Assembly: GCF_947503385.1 (NCBI RefSeq)
Contig: NZ_CANNDO010000002.1
Coordinates: forward strand, 496,001 to 560,000
Source: an uncultured Tateyamaria sp.
GTDB taxonomy: Bacteria > Pseudomonadota > Alphaproteobacteria > Rhodobacterales > Rhodobacteraceae
Direction: 5' to 3'
Length of the DNA: 64,000 nucleotides
Shown: positions 9,575-18,834 of the stretch, piece after piece
Layout: the number at the start of each line of letters is the position of its first letter
How positions within the stretch are numbered: the first letter of the stretch is position 1
The notes under the pieces: model-generated
Told to the model about the DNA's origin: nothing
What the model saw: the letters and a program-made list of their open reading frames with translations, nothing else
The model's database searches: none
Position numbers and translations under genes: made by a program

Positions 9575-9847
9575 GTTTTGGGTCCTGCCTGCTGGTGCTA
9601 TGCGATATAGCGCGCAATCCCCGCCATGCCAAAATATTTCTATATGTTTTTCAACATGTTAACAGAGTGCAATGGTATACACCGCCCGATCCGCCAAAAT
9701 CCGGCGGAAATTGCGTCGGCCAGATTCCGCGCAGGCCGTATCCTGCGGGCAATGCCGCGTTGTTTGGTGGTCCGCGCCACGCCTATGCTTGTGCCACTTT
9801 TTCAGACGCGGCCCTTGGGGCCGATTATTTTCATAAAGGAGTTATTG
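9575..9847. promoter_or_regulatory. Intergenic leader with two small hairpins
   Basis: This gap between DUF3422 (minus) and an orphan ORF (plus) is AT-richer than its surroundings near 9620-9690. It holds a 6-bp hairpin TCCGCC/GGCGGA at 9690-9708 and another, CGGCCC/GGGCCG with a 3-nt loop, at 9809-9823, followed by ATTATTTTCATAAAGGAG, which includes the ribosome site of the next gene. The second hairpin could modulate translation of the orphan gene. No promoter boxes are called. Confidence 0.35.
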
Positions 9848-10381
9848 ATGTCACATAATTGTGGCTATGCCGTCGCGCTCAAAACTACGGCGGCCGGTGG
9901 CGGGGTCTTTAGCCTGACCCACGTTGATGGTGGCACCAGTTCCGCACCCCAGCGCGGACTTCAACCACGCGGATCCAGCAGCGGTGTGGGGTCACTGACC
10001 ATCTACAACCCCAGCAGCAGTACAACGCCGCGCATGTATCCGGTCGAGGTCAAGTTCGACAGCAACGGGATCGCCTTGATCGACTTCATGTACGATCATG
10101 CAGTCATCCCGCATACAGTTGCAGGACCCGGCGGTATTCTGGCGACCAACTTCCGATACCGGACCAAGATCGGGTCGTCGATCGTGAATGGGAACGGGCA
10201 GTTGCTGCATTTTTCCAACATCGGCCACACCAGTCGCATGGGCCGCCACATGGCCACACCGTCCGTGCCCCTGCCCCGCGTCCAGAATGCAATTGATGCG
10301 ATGGTTGCCCGTGCGCGCCAGTTGGCGGCGGTGGCCAATTCGATGTCGCGCCCCTGCCTTGCCGGTATCGTCATCGTGTAG
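9848..10381 (+). CDS. Hypothetical protein, unrecognised
   Basis: I do not recognise this 177-residue protein. The start is well supported by AAAGGAG 7 nt upstream of the ATG. It has no signal peptide or membrane helix. It is rich in S, G, T and N in the first 70 residues, contains NGNGQLLHFSNIGHTSRMG in the middle, and ends with a helix (VQNAIDAMVARARQLAAVANS) and a short hydrophobic tail. It has two cysteines, near each end. Its composition differs from the neighbouring metabolic genes and it stands alone between two minus-strand genes, so it may be lineage-specific. Confidence 0.6.
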   Translation: MSHNCGYAVALKTTAAGGGVFSLTHVDGGTSSAPQRGLQPRGSSSGVGSLTIYNPSSSTTPRMYPVEVKFDSNGIALIDFMYDHAVIPHTVAGPGGILATNFRYRTKIGSSIVNGNGQLLHFSNIGHTSRMGRHMATPSVPLPRVQNAIDAMVARARQLAAVANSMSRPCLAGIVIV

Positions 10382-10388
10382 GCCGTGT

Positions 10389-10416
10389 CCGACGGCACCG
10401 CGAGAGGCGCCGTCGG
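10389..10416. terminator. Convergent terminator-like hairpin
   Basis: An 8-bp perfect stem (CCGACGGC / GCCGTCGG) with a 12-nt loop lies between the orphan gene and the end of pntB. It is symmetrical, so it could serve both converging transcripts. A U-run is lacking on either side. Confidence 0.45.
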
Positions 10417-10426
10417 CATTGGTCGT

Positions 10427-11863
10427 TTAGTCGATCATCGGCAGCAGTTTGTCGATGGACGCCTTGGCGTCGCCGTAGAACATGCGCGTGTTCTCTTTAA
10501 AGAACAGCGGGTTCTCGATGCCGGAATACCCGGTGCCCTGTCCGCGTTTGGATACGAACACCTGCTTGGACTTCCAGCATTCCAGCACCGGCATTCCGGC
10601 GATGGGGCTGTTTGGATCGTCCTGTGCCGCCGGGTTCACGATGTCGTTCGAGCCGATAACAATGGCCACATCCGTATCCGGAAAGTCATCGTTGATCTCG
10701 TCCATCTCCAGCACGATGTCATAGGGCACTTTGGCCTCAGCCAGGAGCACGTTCATGTGACCGGGCAGACGTCCTGCCACCGGATGGATGGCAAAGCGCA
10801 CGGTCTTGCCTGCGGCACGCAGCTTGCGCGTCAGTTCGGCCACGCCCTGCTGGGCCTGCGCCACCGCCATGCCGTAGCCGGGGATGATGACAATGCTGTC
10901 GGCCTCGTTCAGGGCGCTGGCAACGCCGTCCGCCTCAATCGCGACCTGTTCGCCTTCGACGGCCATCTGTTCGCCCGTCGCGCCCCCAAAGCCGCCAAGG
11001 ATTACGGACACAAAGGACCGGTTCATCGCCTTGCACATGATGTAGGACAGGATCGCACCGGAAGAGCCCACAAGCGCACCCACCACGATCAGCAGGTCAT
11101 TGCCAAGGCTAAAGCCAATGGCCGCCGCAGCCCAACCAGAATAGGAGTTGAGCATGGAGACCACCACGGGCATGTCCGCCCCGCCAATCCCCATGATCAG
11201 GTGCCAGCCGATGAACAGCGCCAGCGCGGTCAGCAGAACCAGCGGCAGCAGCCCACCCATGTTAAAGTAGATGATCGCAAGGATAAGCGAGCCACCGGCA
11301 GCAGCCGCATTCAGCATGTGCCCACCGGTCAGTTGCGTGGCCGCACTGTCGACCTTGCCCGACAGTTTGCCCCACGCCACGTACGATCCCGTGAATGTCA
11401 CCGCACCGATCCAGATGCCCAGCACCAGTTCGATTTGCAGAATGGTGAATTCCACCGGTTCCTTTTTGGCCAGCAGGCCCGCGAACCCTTCGACGGTCGC
11501 CTTGCGCGTCGCCTCGTCCATGGCCAGCACAGAGGTCATTTCGATATGCGCGTTAAAGCCGATGATGACAGCCGCGAGGCCCACAAGGGCGTGCATCCCG
11601 GCAACAAGCTCGGGCATCTGGGTCATCTCGACCTTGGTGGCCAGTTGGTAGCCCACGACGCCGCCACCGGCGATCAGGATCAGCGACAAGAGCCACAGCC
11701 CCTGTCCCGGCCCGATCAGCGTGGCGACCACGGCAATGGCCATGCCGACAATGCCGTACCAGACGGCGCGTTTGGCACTTTCCTGACCCGACAGACCGCC
11801 AAGCGACAGGATGAAAAGAACAGCCGCAACAACGTAGGCGGCAGTGGTAAATCCGAATTCCAT
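10427..11863 (-). CDS. pntB: NAD(P) transhydrogenase subunit beta
   Basis: A 478-residue membrane subunit of the proton-translocating transhydrogenase that uses the proton gradient to reduce NADP+ with NADH. The first ~290 residues form many hydrophobic helices; the C-terminal ~180 residues are the NADP(H)-binding domain III, with the conserved [10 protein letters not shown] motif, [18 protein letters not shown] and [11 protein letters not shown]. It follows pntA by 15 nt. Length and motifs are standard. Confidence 0.96.
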   Translation of the reverse strand: MEFGFTTAAYVVAAVLFILSLGGLSGQESAKRAVWYGIVGMAIAVVATLIGPGQGLWLLSLILIAGGGVVGYQLATKVEMTQMPELVAGMHALVGLAAVIIGFNAHIEMTSVLAMDEATRKATVEGFAGLLAKKEPVEFTILQIELVLGIWIGAVTFTGSYVAWGKLSGKVDSAATQLTGGHMLNAAAAGGSLILAIIYFNMGGLLPLVLLTALALFIGWHLIMGIGGADMPVVVSMLNSYSGWAAAAIGFSLGNDLLIVVGALVGSSGAILSYIMCKAMNRSFVSVILGGFGGATGEQMAVEGEQVAIEADGVASALNEADSIVIIPGYGMAVAQAQQGVAELTRKLRAAGKTVRFAIHPVAGRLPGHMNVLLAEAKVPYDIVLEMDEINDDFPDTDVAIVIGSNDIVNPAAQDDPNSPIAGMPVLECWKSKQVFVSKRGQGTGYSGIENPLFFKENTRMFYGDAKASIDKLLPMID

Positions 11864-11878
11864 GAGTTCTGCCCTACC

Positions 11879-13453
11879 TTACGATTTCTGGAACATGGCG
11901 AGCATTCGCCGCGTCACGAGGAAGCCGCCGAATATGTTGATCGCTGCCATAAAGACGGCGAATATCGACAGGAAGGTGATGACCCCCGAGTTTGACCCAA
12001 TCTGGATCAGCGCACCGAGGATCACGATCGACGAGATCGCGTTGGTCACGGCCATAAGTGGTGTGTGCAGGCTGTGCGCCACGTTCCAGATCACTTGGAA
12101 GCCGATGAACACGCTGAGCACAAACACAATGAAGTGCTGCATGAAGCTGGCAGGCGTATAGAGACCGGCAAGCAGGATCAGACCGCCGCCAATGGCCAGC
12201 AAGGTCACCTGCTGTTTGGTCTGGGCCTTGAACTCCGCAACCTCTTGGGCGCGCTTTTCCGCGGCTGTCAGTTCTTTGGCCGGCTCCTTTTTCGGAGCCG
12301 CAGCAATGGCGGCCACCTTGGGCGGCGGCGGCGGGAACGTGACGGCCTTTTCGTGGGTGATGGTCGCGCCACGGATCACGTCGTCTTCCATGTCGTGGTT
12401 GATGATGCCGTCTTTTTCCGGCGTCAGGTCCGTCATCAGGTGGCGAATATTGGTCGCATAGAGGCTGGACGCCTGCGTCGCCATCCGGCTGGGGAAGTCG
12501 GTGTAGCCGATGATGGTCACGCCATTGTCGGTCACGATCTTTTCGTCGGCCACGGTCAGCTTGCAGTTGCCGCCCTTTTCCGCCGCAAGGTCCACAATGA
12601 CCGATCCGGGTTTCATCGAGGCCACCATGTCCTCGGTCCACAGTTCCGGCGCTTCGCGGTTGGGGATCAGGGCGGTGGTGATGACGATGTCGACTTCGGG
12701 GGCCAGTTCGCGGAACTTGGCCAATTGCGCCTCGCGGAACTCAGGCGAAGACACGGAGGCATATCCGCCCGATGACGAGCCGTCCTGCTGTTCCTCCTCG
12801 AAATCGAGATAGACGAACTCAGCGCCCATCGATTCGACCTGTTCGGCCACTTCGGGCCGCACGTCAAAGGCGTAGGTAATCGCACCCAACGATGTCGATG
12901 TGCCAATCGCGGCAAGGCCCGCAACGCCCGCGCCCACCACCAGAACCTTGGCCGGGGGCACCTTGCCCGCCGCCGTGATCTGACCGGTGAAGAAACGGCC
13001 AAAGTTGTTGCCCGCCTCGATCACCGCGCGGTAGCCCGCGATGTTTGCCATTGATGACAGGGCGTCCATCTTTTGCGCACGGGAAATCCGCGGGATCATC
13101 TCCATCGCGATGACCGTGGCGCCCTTTTTGGAGGCGGCCTGCATCTTGGCCTCATCCGCGACGGGGCTAAAGAACGAGATCAGCGTCTGACCATCCCGCA
13201 GCCGCTTCATCTCGGCGTCGTCGGGCACGCGCACCTTGGCGACCACATCAGCGGCCTTCCACAAGGCTGCCGCTGTTTTGACCACCTCGACGCCTGCGGC
13301 CTTGTAATCGGCGTCCGCAAAGCCGGCATCCAATCCGGCCCCCGTTTCGATCACACAGTCATGGCCCAGCTTTTGCAGTGCGGTCGCACTGTCCGGTGTC
13401 ATCGCAACGCGGCGTTCACCGGCAAATGTCTCTTTTGGCGTACCGATTTTCAT
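11879..13453 (-). CDS. pntA: NAD(P) transhydrogenase subunit alpha (single-chain form)
   Basis: A 524-residue subunit carrying the NAD(H)-binding domain I and, at the C-terminus, four membrane helices. The NAD motif [15 protein letters not shown] is near residues 170-185. A linker rich in P, A and K ([18 protein letters not shown], about 376-393) joins the soluble and membrane parts. The gene is the fused E. coli-like form rather than the split PntAA/PntAB form of Rhodospirillum rubrum. A GGGGGAA site precedes the ATG. With pntB it supplies NADPH. Confidence 0.96.
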   Translation of the reverse strand: MKIGTPKETFAGERRVAMTPDSATALQKLGHDCVIETGAGLDAGFADADYKAAGVEVVKTAAALWKAADVVAKVRVPDDAEMKRLRDGQTLISFFSPVADEAKMQAASKKGATVIAMEMIPRISRAQKMDALSSMANIAGYRAVIEAGNNFGRFFTGQITAAGKVPPAKVLVVGAGVAGLAAIGTSTSLGAITYAFDVRPEVAEQVESMGAEFVYLDFEEEQQDGSSSGGYASVSSPEFREAQLAKFRELAPEVDIVITTALIPNREAPELWTEDMVASMKPGSVIVDLAAEKGGNCKLTVADEKIVTDNGVTIIGYTDFPSRMATQASSLYATNIRHLMTDLTPEKDGIINHDMEDDVIRGATITHEKAVTFPPPPPKVAAIAAAPKKEPAKELTAAEKRAQEVAEFKAQTKQQVTLLAIGGGLILLAGLYTPASFMQHFIVFVLSVFIGFQVIWNVAHSLHTPLMAVTNAISSIVILGALIQIGSNSGVITFLSIFAVFMAAINIFGGFLVTRRMLAMFQKS

Positions 13454-13586
13454 ACGGCAGTTCCCCCGTCCTTCTTGGCAGTGGCAGAGTGCGCAACGTG
13501 ATGCACATGGCGCGCCTGTCCACTACTCGCAACGCGCGGTCAGCGCAAGAACCGCCCCAACGTCAGGGCGAAACAATCGCAAAGGA

Positions 13587-14039
13587 TTAAATCCAGCGGC
13601 GCACTTTCCTTTCGTAGCGTGCGAACTCTGCCCGAAACAGGCGGCGCATCCGGTCCTCCTCCGCGATGATAAAGTGCCGCTCAATCCACCAGACAAAGAT
13701 CGGGATCAGCGGCAATGACAGGATCGCGTCAAATCGCAGGATCAACCCGGAAAGGATCAGCGCGTCAGCAAGGTAGATCGGATTGCGCGTTACACCAAAG
13801 ACGCCACGCGTAATCAGTTTTGTCGGTTCCTGATGCGGAATGATCGTGGTGCGTGCGCGCCGGAATTCCCAAGCGGCCAAGGCGATCAGGACAACCCCGC
13901 CACCGATCAGCAGGCCCGCGATGGCCTGTGTGACCGCATGGTCCAACGACAGCCCAAGCGTCAAATAACGGCTTTGAAGCCACGCCAGCACAATGGCCAG
14001 CACCAACCAGACAGGCGGAATGTCGAACATCGGTTTCAT
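13587..14039 (-). CDS. Isoprenylcysteine carboxyl methyltransferase-like membrane protein
   Basis: A 150-residue inner-membrane protein with about four hydrophobic segments. Its C-terminal half has the ICMT/PEMT signature: GVFGVTRNPIYLADALILSG, then helices and a final charged tail with EEDRMRRLFRAEFARYERKVRRW. Bacterial members are presumed S-adenosylmethionine-dependent methyltransferases with unknown acceptors. The ATG at 14039 was chosen for its nearby GAGG; longer starts lack a ribosome site. Confidence 0.8.
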   Translation of the reverse strand: MKPMFDIPPVWLVLAIVLAWLQSRYLTLGLSLDHAVTQAIAGLLIGGGVVLIALAAWEFRRARTTIIPHQEPTKLITRGVFGVTRNPIYLADALILSGLILRFDAILSLPLIPIFVWWIERHFIIAEEDRMRRLFRAEFARYERKVRRWI

Positions 14040-14154
14040 GGCGCGAGCCTCGGGCGATGGACGACGCATGACAACTGCAAATCCGCATTGAGCCACGACA
14101 AAACTGTCGCGCGGCAGCATGACGCGGTGCAAAAGGAGGCAGGTTTGAGCGGTG

Positions 14155-14937
14155 TCAGGATACGTTGCGCAGCACAGGCGTGGCGCGCGCTCCGTCCACC
14201 CAAGCGCGACAGGCCGCGCCAAACGCTTCGAACAGCGGGCGCGAGACAGGGTCGCATTTGGCGTTCCATTCCGGGTGCCATTGTACGGACAGGGTAAAAC
14301 CGGGCGCGCCGTCGATATACATGGCCTCCGGCGTGCCGTCGGGCGCATGGCCATCCACCACCACACGCGGTCCCGGTTCCTTGATCCCCTGCCCGTGCAG
14401 CGTATTGGTCGGCACAGACGGGCGTCCCATCAGATCGTGAAACACTCCGCCTTCGCGAAAGGTTACGTCATGGCGCAGGGCAAATTTCTCTTCCAGCGTA
14501 CCGTCCGGGGGCATCCGGTGGTTGTCGCGGCCCGGCAAATCCCGGATTTCCGGGTAGAGAGAGCCGCCCATGGCCACGTTGACCTCCTGAAACCCCCGGC
14601 AAATGCCAAGGATCGGCTGGCCCCGCTCCACACAGGCGCGGATCAAAGGCAGTGTCAGCCGGTCGCGATTGCGGTCAAACTGCCCGTGCGCCTCGGTCGG
14701 TTCTTCGCCGTACTCTTCCGGATGGACATTCGCCCGCCCCCCGGTAAAAACAAATCCCGCACAATGTTCCAGCAGGTCGGACACACGGATAAAACTCGGA
14801 TCCGCCGGGATAAGCATCGGCACCCCATCAGCCACTTCCGCCACCGCAGAGATGTTGATCATCCCCGCTGCCTGCACCTCGTATTCGTCGTTGATCACGT
14901 GATGGTTGGAAATGATGCCAATAATCGGACGGGCCAT
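14155..14937 (-). CDS. Class I glutamine amidotransferase-like hydrolase (gamma-glutamyl-GABA hydrolase / PuuD family)
   Basis: A 260-residue cytoplasmic protein of the peptidase C26 family. The nucleophile cysteine lies in PILGICRGFQEVNVA, and the other triad members in VQWHPEWNA near the C-terminus. The family hydrolyses gamma-glutamyl amides, for example gamma-glutamyl-GABA in putrescine degradation, but no other puu genes are adjacent. AGAGGA lies 7 nt before the ATG, which fixes the start. A 14-bp palindrome lies about 27 nt upstream. Confidence 0.88.
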   Translation of the reverse strand: MARPIIGIISNHHVINDEYEVQAAGMINISAVAEVADGVPMLIPADPSFIRVSDLLEHCAGFVFTGGRANVHPEEYGEEPTEAHGQFDRNRDRLTLPLIRACVERGQPILGICRGFQEVNVAMGGSLYPEIRDLPGRDNHRMPPDGTLEEKFALRHDVTFREGGVFHDLMGRPSVPTNTLHGQGIKEPGPRVVVDGHAPDGTPEAMYIDGAPGFTLSVQWHPEWNAKCDPVSRPLFEAFGAACRAWVDGARATPVLRNVS

Positions 14938-14963
14938 GCTGTTCCTCTGTGCGCTGCGTTCCA

Positions 14964-14977
14964 GACGATATATCGTC
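14964..14977. promoter_or_regulatory. Palindromic operator candidate
   Basis: A perfect 14-bp palindrome, GACGATATATCGTC, flanked by CC and GG that also pair after one mismatch on each side. It lies 27 nt upstream of the amidotransferase start codon, where a repressor could block transcription. The cognate regulator is not in the window. Confidence 0.5.
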
Positions 14978-15067
14978 CGGCCCGCAGGCTGAACAGCCCA
15001 AGGCGCGCGCAATCCTATGTGCGTGGGTGAAGAGACAGGGGGTTTGCCCAAATCGCGGGCAGGCAGA

Positions 15068-15090
15068 CCGGGCGACGACGCGCCGCCCGG
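15068..15090 (-). terminator. Hairpin after the cysteine-rich gene
   Basis: A 7-bp stem (CCGGGCG / CGCCCGG) with a 9-nt loop lies just past the stop of the cysteine-rich gene. No T-run follows, so it is probably an RNA 3'-end structure or weak terminator. Confidence 0.4.
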
Positions 15091-15100
15091 CCCCATGGTC

Positions 15101-15556
15101 TCAGGCTGCGGGCCCGTCCGCGACGGCCTGCAAATGCGCGTCCGGGTTTTCCAGCCGCGTGACGACCTGCGGGCAGCGGTGGCAGGCCTCTGCGCCCGCC
15201 TGCGCATACCACCGGCACGTGCGGCGGATGGCGCAGGCCGGCAAGACGTCTGTCACAGGGTCCAACCCCTCAACGATCCGCCCGACAAGGCGACACGCGC
15301 CTTGCCGGAAATGCTGGCACCGCCCCGTTTCGCATTTGCCCGCAAAGCGCATGACAAGCGTGGGCGGCACCGGCCCGGTTGCGCTGACGACGTCGTCCGT
15401 TGCGGGCACATGACCCGCGGCATAGGCCAAACGCGGGCCACCAGCGTCCTGCTGGATCACGCCCAACACCTGCGCGTCCTGAAAATCAGGCTGCGCTGAC
15501 GGGCATTTCAGATCGTCCTCATCCGTGGGCCGCGCGGTGTGCGCAGCATCGGTCAT
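15101..15556 (-). CDS. Cysteine-rich protein, possible metal-binding, unknown function
   Basis: A 151-residue protein. The N-terminal half is unremarkable; the second half carries eight cysteines in a spaced pattern (C-x4-C-x6-C around residues 74-86, then C, C and C-x-x-C up to about residue 128, followed by VVTRLENPD), which suggests zinc or iron-sulfur binding. Similar proteins in Rhodobacteraceae have carried the label 'nitrogen fixation protein', which I cannot support here. The start ATG overlaps the stop of the 112-residue gene (ATGA), so the two are translationally coupled and probably act together. Confidence 0.7.
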   Translation of the reverse strand: MTDAAHTARPTDEDDLKCPSAQPDFQDAQVLGVIQQDAGGPRLAYAAGHVPATDDVVSATGPVPPTLVMRFAGKCETGRCQHFRQGACRLVGRIVEGLDPVTDVLPACAIRRTCRWYAQAGAEACHRCPQVVTRLENPDAHLQAVADGPAA

Positions 15557-15891
15557 GGCCCAAACTGTTCAAACAGAATGTCAGGGCCTATCTTGCCGCC
15601 CATGGTGATGATGTTGTCGACCAGTTCGACCTGAAGCTCCACGCCGCGGAAACTGTCGGCCAGCCGGGCGTGGATGCCGCTCGCGGTCTTGACCAAATCC
15701 GCCGCCTGAACGCCGTCCAGCGATTTGCAAAAGATGCGACCGCCCATGATGCCGCCATCCAGAAACAGGCCAATCTCGACCTTTTCGGCGTTCCAGTTGC
15801 CCGCCCGTTCATGCAGGATTTTCATCGCAGCCTCGGTGGCGACCGAAGCCACCTTCTCCGTGGCAATGCTCTCGGCACGTTGATACTTCAT
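15553..15891 (-). CDS. Hypothetical 112-residue protein coupled to the cysteine-rich gene
   Basis: I do not recognise a family. It is a small soluble-looking protein beginning MKYQRAESIATEKVASVA, with a helical N-terminal part and a C-terminal part containing GLFLDGGIMGGRIF and NIITMGGKIGPDILFEQF. The start is well defined by AAGGAG 9 nt upstream. The gene is preceded by a striking array of three hairpins ending in a U-run (15910-16036), so its expression may be controlled by attenuation or come from its own promoter. Coupled translation with the cysteine-rich protein hints at a complex. Confidence 0.7.
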   Translation of the reverse strand: MKYQRAESIATEKVASVATEAAMKILHERAGNWNAEKVEIGLFLDGGIMGGRIFCKSLDGVQAADLVKTASGIHARLADSFRGVELQVELVDNIITMGGKIGPDILFEQFGP

Positions 15892-15909
15892 TGAAAAATC
15901 TCCTTCGTT

Positions 15910-16036
15910 AAAAAACTGCCGGACCGGTAATAATCCGGCGGGTATCGAGGCCTGAAAATAGGTGGCCTCGATACCCTCATAGCACGAAATCGATCCAAAA
16001 TCAGCCCGCAGGCGGCGACATGCGCTGTTCGCCGCC
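15910..16036 (-). ncRNA. Three tandem hairpins ending in a U-run; candidate structured RNA
   Basis: Reading the minus strand from glcG onward: hairpin 1 at 16036-16011 (GGCGGCGA / TCGCCGCC, 8 bp, 10-nt loop); a 34-nt unpaired stretch; hairpin 2 at 15976-15940 (GGGTATCGAGGCC / GGCCTCGATACCC, a perfect 13-bp stem with an 11-nt loop); and, directly abutting, hairpin 3 at 15939-15918 (GCCGGA / TCCGGC) followed by AG and six T residues at 15915-15910. The last is a canonical intrinsic terminator. The array fills the gap between the glcG stop and the ribosome site of the next gene. It could be a glcG 3'-derived sRNA or a leader attenuator; the sequence alone cannot decide. Confidence 0.6.
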
Positions 16037-16048
16037 CATGGCAAGGGA

Positions 16049-16474
16049 TCAGCCGTCGGCTGTCAGGCCCACCGCCTCGATCCCCGCAAGCGCCGCCAGC
16101 AGGTCGTTGTCGGACGTGTCACCGGTCACTCCGACGGCACCGATCACAGCGCCTTTTTTGTCGCGCACCAGCACGCCACCCGGAACCGGCACGACCTGTC
16201 CACCGAAGACGCCGTTCACAGCTGTCATGAAATAAGCCTGCGCCTCGGCCCGCGCCATCTGCGCCGTGCCCGCCATTCCCAGCATGACCGCACCATAGGC
16301 CTTGCCATGGGCAATCGCGAACCGGCCCGGCGCAGCACCATCCTCACGCTCAAAGGCCTGCACGTGGCCGCCGCCATCCAGCATCACAACCGACAGCGGT
16401 TTCAGTTCCAGCGCACGACCCTTTTCCAGTGTTTTGCGAATGATCGTGCGCGCCCGGCGCAATGAAATCGACAT
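16049..16474 (-). CDS. glcG: GlcG/HbpS family protein
   Basis: A 141-residue protein of the GlcG/HbpS (heme-degrading-like) fold. Family motifs seen are the MLDGGGHVQAFEREDGA segment, a central HGKAYGAVMLG helix, VNGVFGGQVVPVPGGVLV and the C-terminal GAVGVTGDTSDND. GlcG is classically encoded in glycolate operons; here it lies just downstream of malate synthase G but without glcDEF. GGAGA lies 3 nt before the ATG. A hairpin element lies in the 99-nt gap to glcB. Its function in glycolate use is not established. Confidence 0.88.
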   Translation of the reverse strand: MSISLRRARTIIRKTLEKGRALELKPLSVVMLDGGGHVQAFEREDGAAPGRFAIAHGKAYGAVMLGMAGTAQMARAEAQAYFMTAVNGVFGGQVVPVPGGVLVRDKKGAVIGAVGVTGDTSDNDLLAALAGIEAVGLTADG

Positions 16475-16500
16475 ATTGTCTCCATGTGGAACGCCAGCCC

Positions 16501-16560
16501 GTCCCCGTCTCTGTCCAAAAAAATCCCGGGGAGCGCGAGGGGCTGGCCCCTCGTTCCCGT
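16501..16560 (-). repeat. Hairpin plus T-rich tail element (copy 1)
   Basis: On the minus strand, between glcB and glcG: a hairpin GAGGGGCCAGCCCCTC, then CGCGCTCCCCGGGATTTTTTT and GGACAGAGACGGGG. The hairpin and T-run resemble an intrinsic terminator that would reduce readthrough from glcB to glcG. Related sequences occur at 36051-36092 and 39763-39810. Confidence 0.6.
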
Positions 16561-16573
16561 TGGCGTCACCCGC

Positions 16574-18724
16574 TCAGGCGGCCGCCTTGTACGCGAGACG
16601 GCGCGCATGAAGCACCGGCTCGGTATAGCCGGACGGCTGCACCCGCCCCTTGAGCACCAGATCACAGGCCGCCTGAAAGGCCATGCCGTCAAAGCCCGGC
16701 GCCATGGGCACATAGCTCGGATCATCCGCGTTCTGACGGTCGACAACTGCCGCCATTTTCTTGAGCGCGGCCAGCGCCTGCTCTTCGGAGATCACGCCAT
16801 GATGCAGCCAGTTGGCCAAGCCCTGTGCGCTGATCCGGCAGGTGGCGCGGTCTTCCATCAGGCCCACATCGTTGATGTCAGGCACCTTGGAACAGCCCAC
16901 GCCGGCATCGACCCAGCGCACGACGTAGCCAAGGATACCTTGCGCGTTGTTTTCCAGTTCGCGCGTGATTTCCTCGTCCGAGAAATTGCGACCAAGAGCC
17001 GACGGGATGGTCAGCAGATCCTCCAATGTGCCCCGCGCGCCACCGGCTTTGATCTCGTCCTGACGGGCCAGCACATCGACGCTGTGATAATGCGTGGCGT
17101 GCAGCGTCGCCGCCGTTGGTGACGGGACCCATGCACACGTGGCACCAGATTGCGGGTGGCCAATCTTGGTCTCCAGCATTTCGGCCATACGGTCGGGCAT
17201 GGCCCACATACCCTTGCCAATCTGCGCGCGGCCCTTGAGCCCGCAGGCAAGGCCGATGTCCACGTTGCGGTCCTCATAGGCGCTGATCCACGCCGCGCCC
17301 TTCATTTCCCCTTTGGGGATCATCGGACCCGCTTCCATGGAGGTGTGGATTTCATCGCCCGTACGGTCAAGGAAACCGGTATTGATGAAAGCCACGCGAG
17401 ATTTGGCCGCGCGGATACACTCTTTGAGGTTGGCGGAGGTGCGCCGCTCTTCGTCCATGATGCCCAGTTTGACGGTGTTGGCAGGCAGGCCCAGGACTTT
17501 TTCAACGCGGGTGAAAATCTCGTCAGCAAAGGCAACCTCTTCGGGCCCGTGCATTTTGGGTTTCACCACGTAGACCGATCCCTTGACTGAATTGCGCACG
17601 CCTTCGGCTTTTTGCAGATCGTGCATTGCAATCAGCGTGGTCACCATTGCGTCCATCAGCCCTTCGCCGATCTCAGCCCCGTCGCGGTCAAGGATCGCGG
17701 GGTTCGTCATCAGGTGGCCCACATTGCGGATCAGCATGAGGCTGCGGCCCTTGAGCGTGACCGCCGCGCCGTCGGGCGCAGTGAACACACGGTCGCCATG
17801 CATCCGCCGATGTACCGTTTTGCCGCCCTTTTCAAAGCTCTCCTCAAGATCGCCGCGCATCAGCCCCAACCAATTGGAATAGGCCAGCACCTTGTCTTCG
17901 GCATCGACTGCGGCGACGCTGTCCTCGCAATCCATGATCGTGGACAGGGCCGATTCAATGATCACGTCCGCGATGCCAGCCGGATCCGTTTCACCGATGG
18001 GGTGGGTCTTGTCGAGGCGTATAATAATGTGCAGACCGTTGTTCTTCAGGCAGATTTCGTCCCCGTCGTCAGAGCGTCCGACCAATTGTTCCGGCGCCGC
18101 CAGCCGCGTCTCAAGCGCCGCCGTGGTGGCAGTCAAATCGGACCCGCTCACGCCTATCGCCGTCACATCAGCCCAAGACGCACCCGCCAGAGGCACGGCC
18201 TCGTCCAGAAACGCTTTGGCACGCGCAATGACCCGTGCGCCGCGTTCCGCGTCATAGCCCTTGCCGGAGGGCAAATCGCCCAAGGCATCGGTCCCATAGA
18301 GCGCATCATAAAGGCTGCCCCAGCGTGCGTTTGCCGCGTTCAGCGCAAAGCGTGCGTTCATGATCGGCACAACCAGTTGCGGGCCGGGGGTGGCGGCAAT
18401 CTCGGGGTCCACGTTTTCGGTCTCAATCTCGAAACCGGGGCCTTCGGGCACCAGATAGCCGATGTCGGTCAGGAATGCGCGGTAGGCTTCGGCGTCAAAC
18501 CCTCCGGCCCGGTGTTCCACGTGCCAAGCGTCGATTTTGCCCTGAATTTCAGTGCGTTTCTGCAAAAGTGCCCGGTTCTTAGGTGCCAGATCATGCACCA
18601 TTGCCGAGAACCCAGCCCAAAAATCCGCAGACCCCATGCCTGTTCCGGGCAATGCCTTGTCCTCAATGAATTGGGCCAGCGTGTCCGCAACTCTGAGATC
18701 TGCGCGGTCAAGATAGTTGGTCAT
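16574..18724 (-). CDS. glcB: Malate synthase G
   Basis: A 716-residue cytoplasmic enzyme that condenses glyoxylate with acetyl-CoA to malate, in the glyoxylate shunt or in glycolate use. Length and motifs match the G isoform (E. coli 723): a [18 protein letters not shown] segment near the glyoxylate site, then [14 protein letters not shown]-like and the MEAGPM region, and a C-terminal [18 protein letters not shown] segment. GGAGG precedes the ATG by 8 nt. Its promoter region carries an inverted repeat resembling a GntR-family site. It is followed by glcG. Confidence 0.97.
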   Translation of the reverse strand: MTNYLDRADLRVADTLAQFIEDKALPGTGMGSADFWAGFSAMVHDLAPKNRALLQKRTEIQGKIDAWHVEHRAGGFDAEAYRAFLTDIGYLVPEGPGFEIETENVDPEIAATPGPQLVVPIMNARFALNAANARWGSLYDALYGTDALGDLPSGKGYDAERGARVIARAKAFLDEAVPLAGASWADVTAIGVSGSDLTATTAALETRLAAPEQLVGRSDDGDEICLKNNGLHIIIRLDKTHPIGETDPAGIADVIIESALSTIMDCEDSVAAVDAEDKVLAYSNWLGLMRGDLEESFEKGGKTVHRRMHGDRVFTAPDGAAVTLKGRSLMLIRNVGHLMTNPAILDRDGAEIGEGLMDAMVTTLIAMHDLQKAEGVRNSVKGSVYVVKPKMHGPEEVAFADEIFTRVEKVLGLPANTVKLGIMDEERRTSANLKECIRAAKSRVAFINTGFLDRTGDEIHTSMEAGPMIPKGEMKGAAWISAYEDRNVDIGLACGLKGRAQIGKGMWAMPDRMAEMLETKIGHPQSGATCAWVPSPTAATLHATHYHSVDVLARQDEIKAGGARGTLEDLLTIPSALGRNFSDEEITRELENNAQGILGYVVRWVDAGVGCSKVPDINDVGLMEDRATCRISAQGLANWLHHGVISEEQALAALKKMAAVVDRQNADDPSYVPMAPGFDGMAFQAACDLVLKGRVQPSGYTEPVLHARRLAYKAAA

Positions 18725-18795
18725 GGCATGGGCCTCCGGCGTTCTGAAACTGTGTCAGGGCCGGTTTAGAGAATAAGTTTCCTATCGTAAACAAG

Positions 18796-18818
18796 ATTGG
18801 TTTGGAAACATGACCAAT
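18796..18818. promoter_or_regulatory. Inverted repeat upstream of glcB
   Basis: ATTGGT-N11-ACCAAT, with an inner TTTGG/CCAAA-type symmetry, lies about 72-95 nt upstream of the glcB start codon. TGGT/ACCA half-sites are typical of FadR-subfamily GntR regulators (PdhR, GlcC), although those usually have a much shorter spacer. It is a plausible operator for carbon-source control. A second imperfect repeat, GTTT-N8-AAAC on the minus strand, lies at 18779-18794. Confidence 0.45.
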
Positions 18819-18834
18819 TTATTTTGACGTCAGG

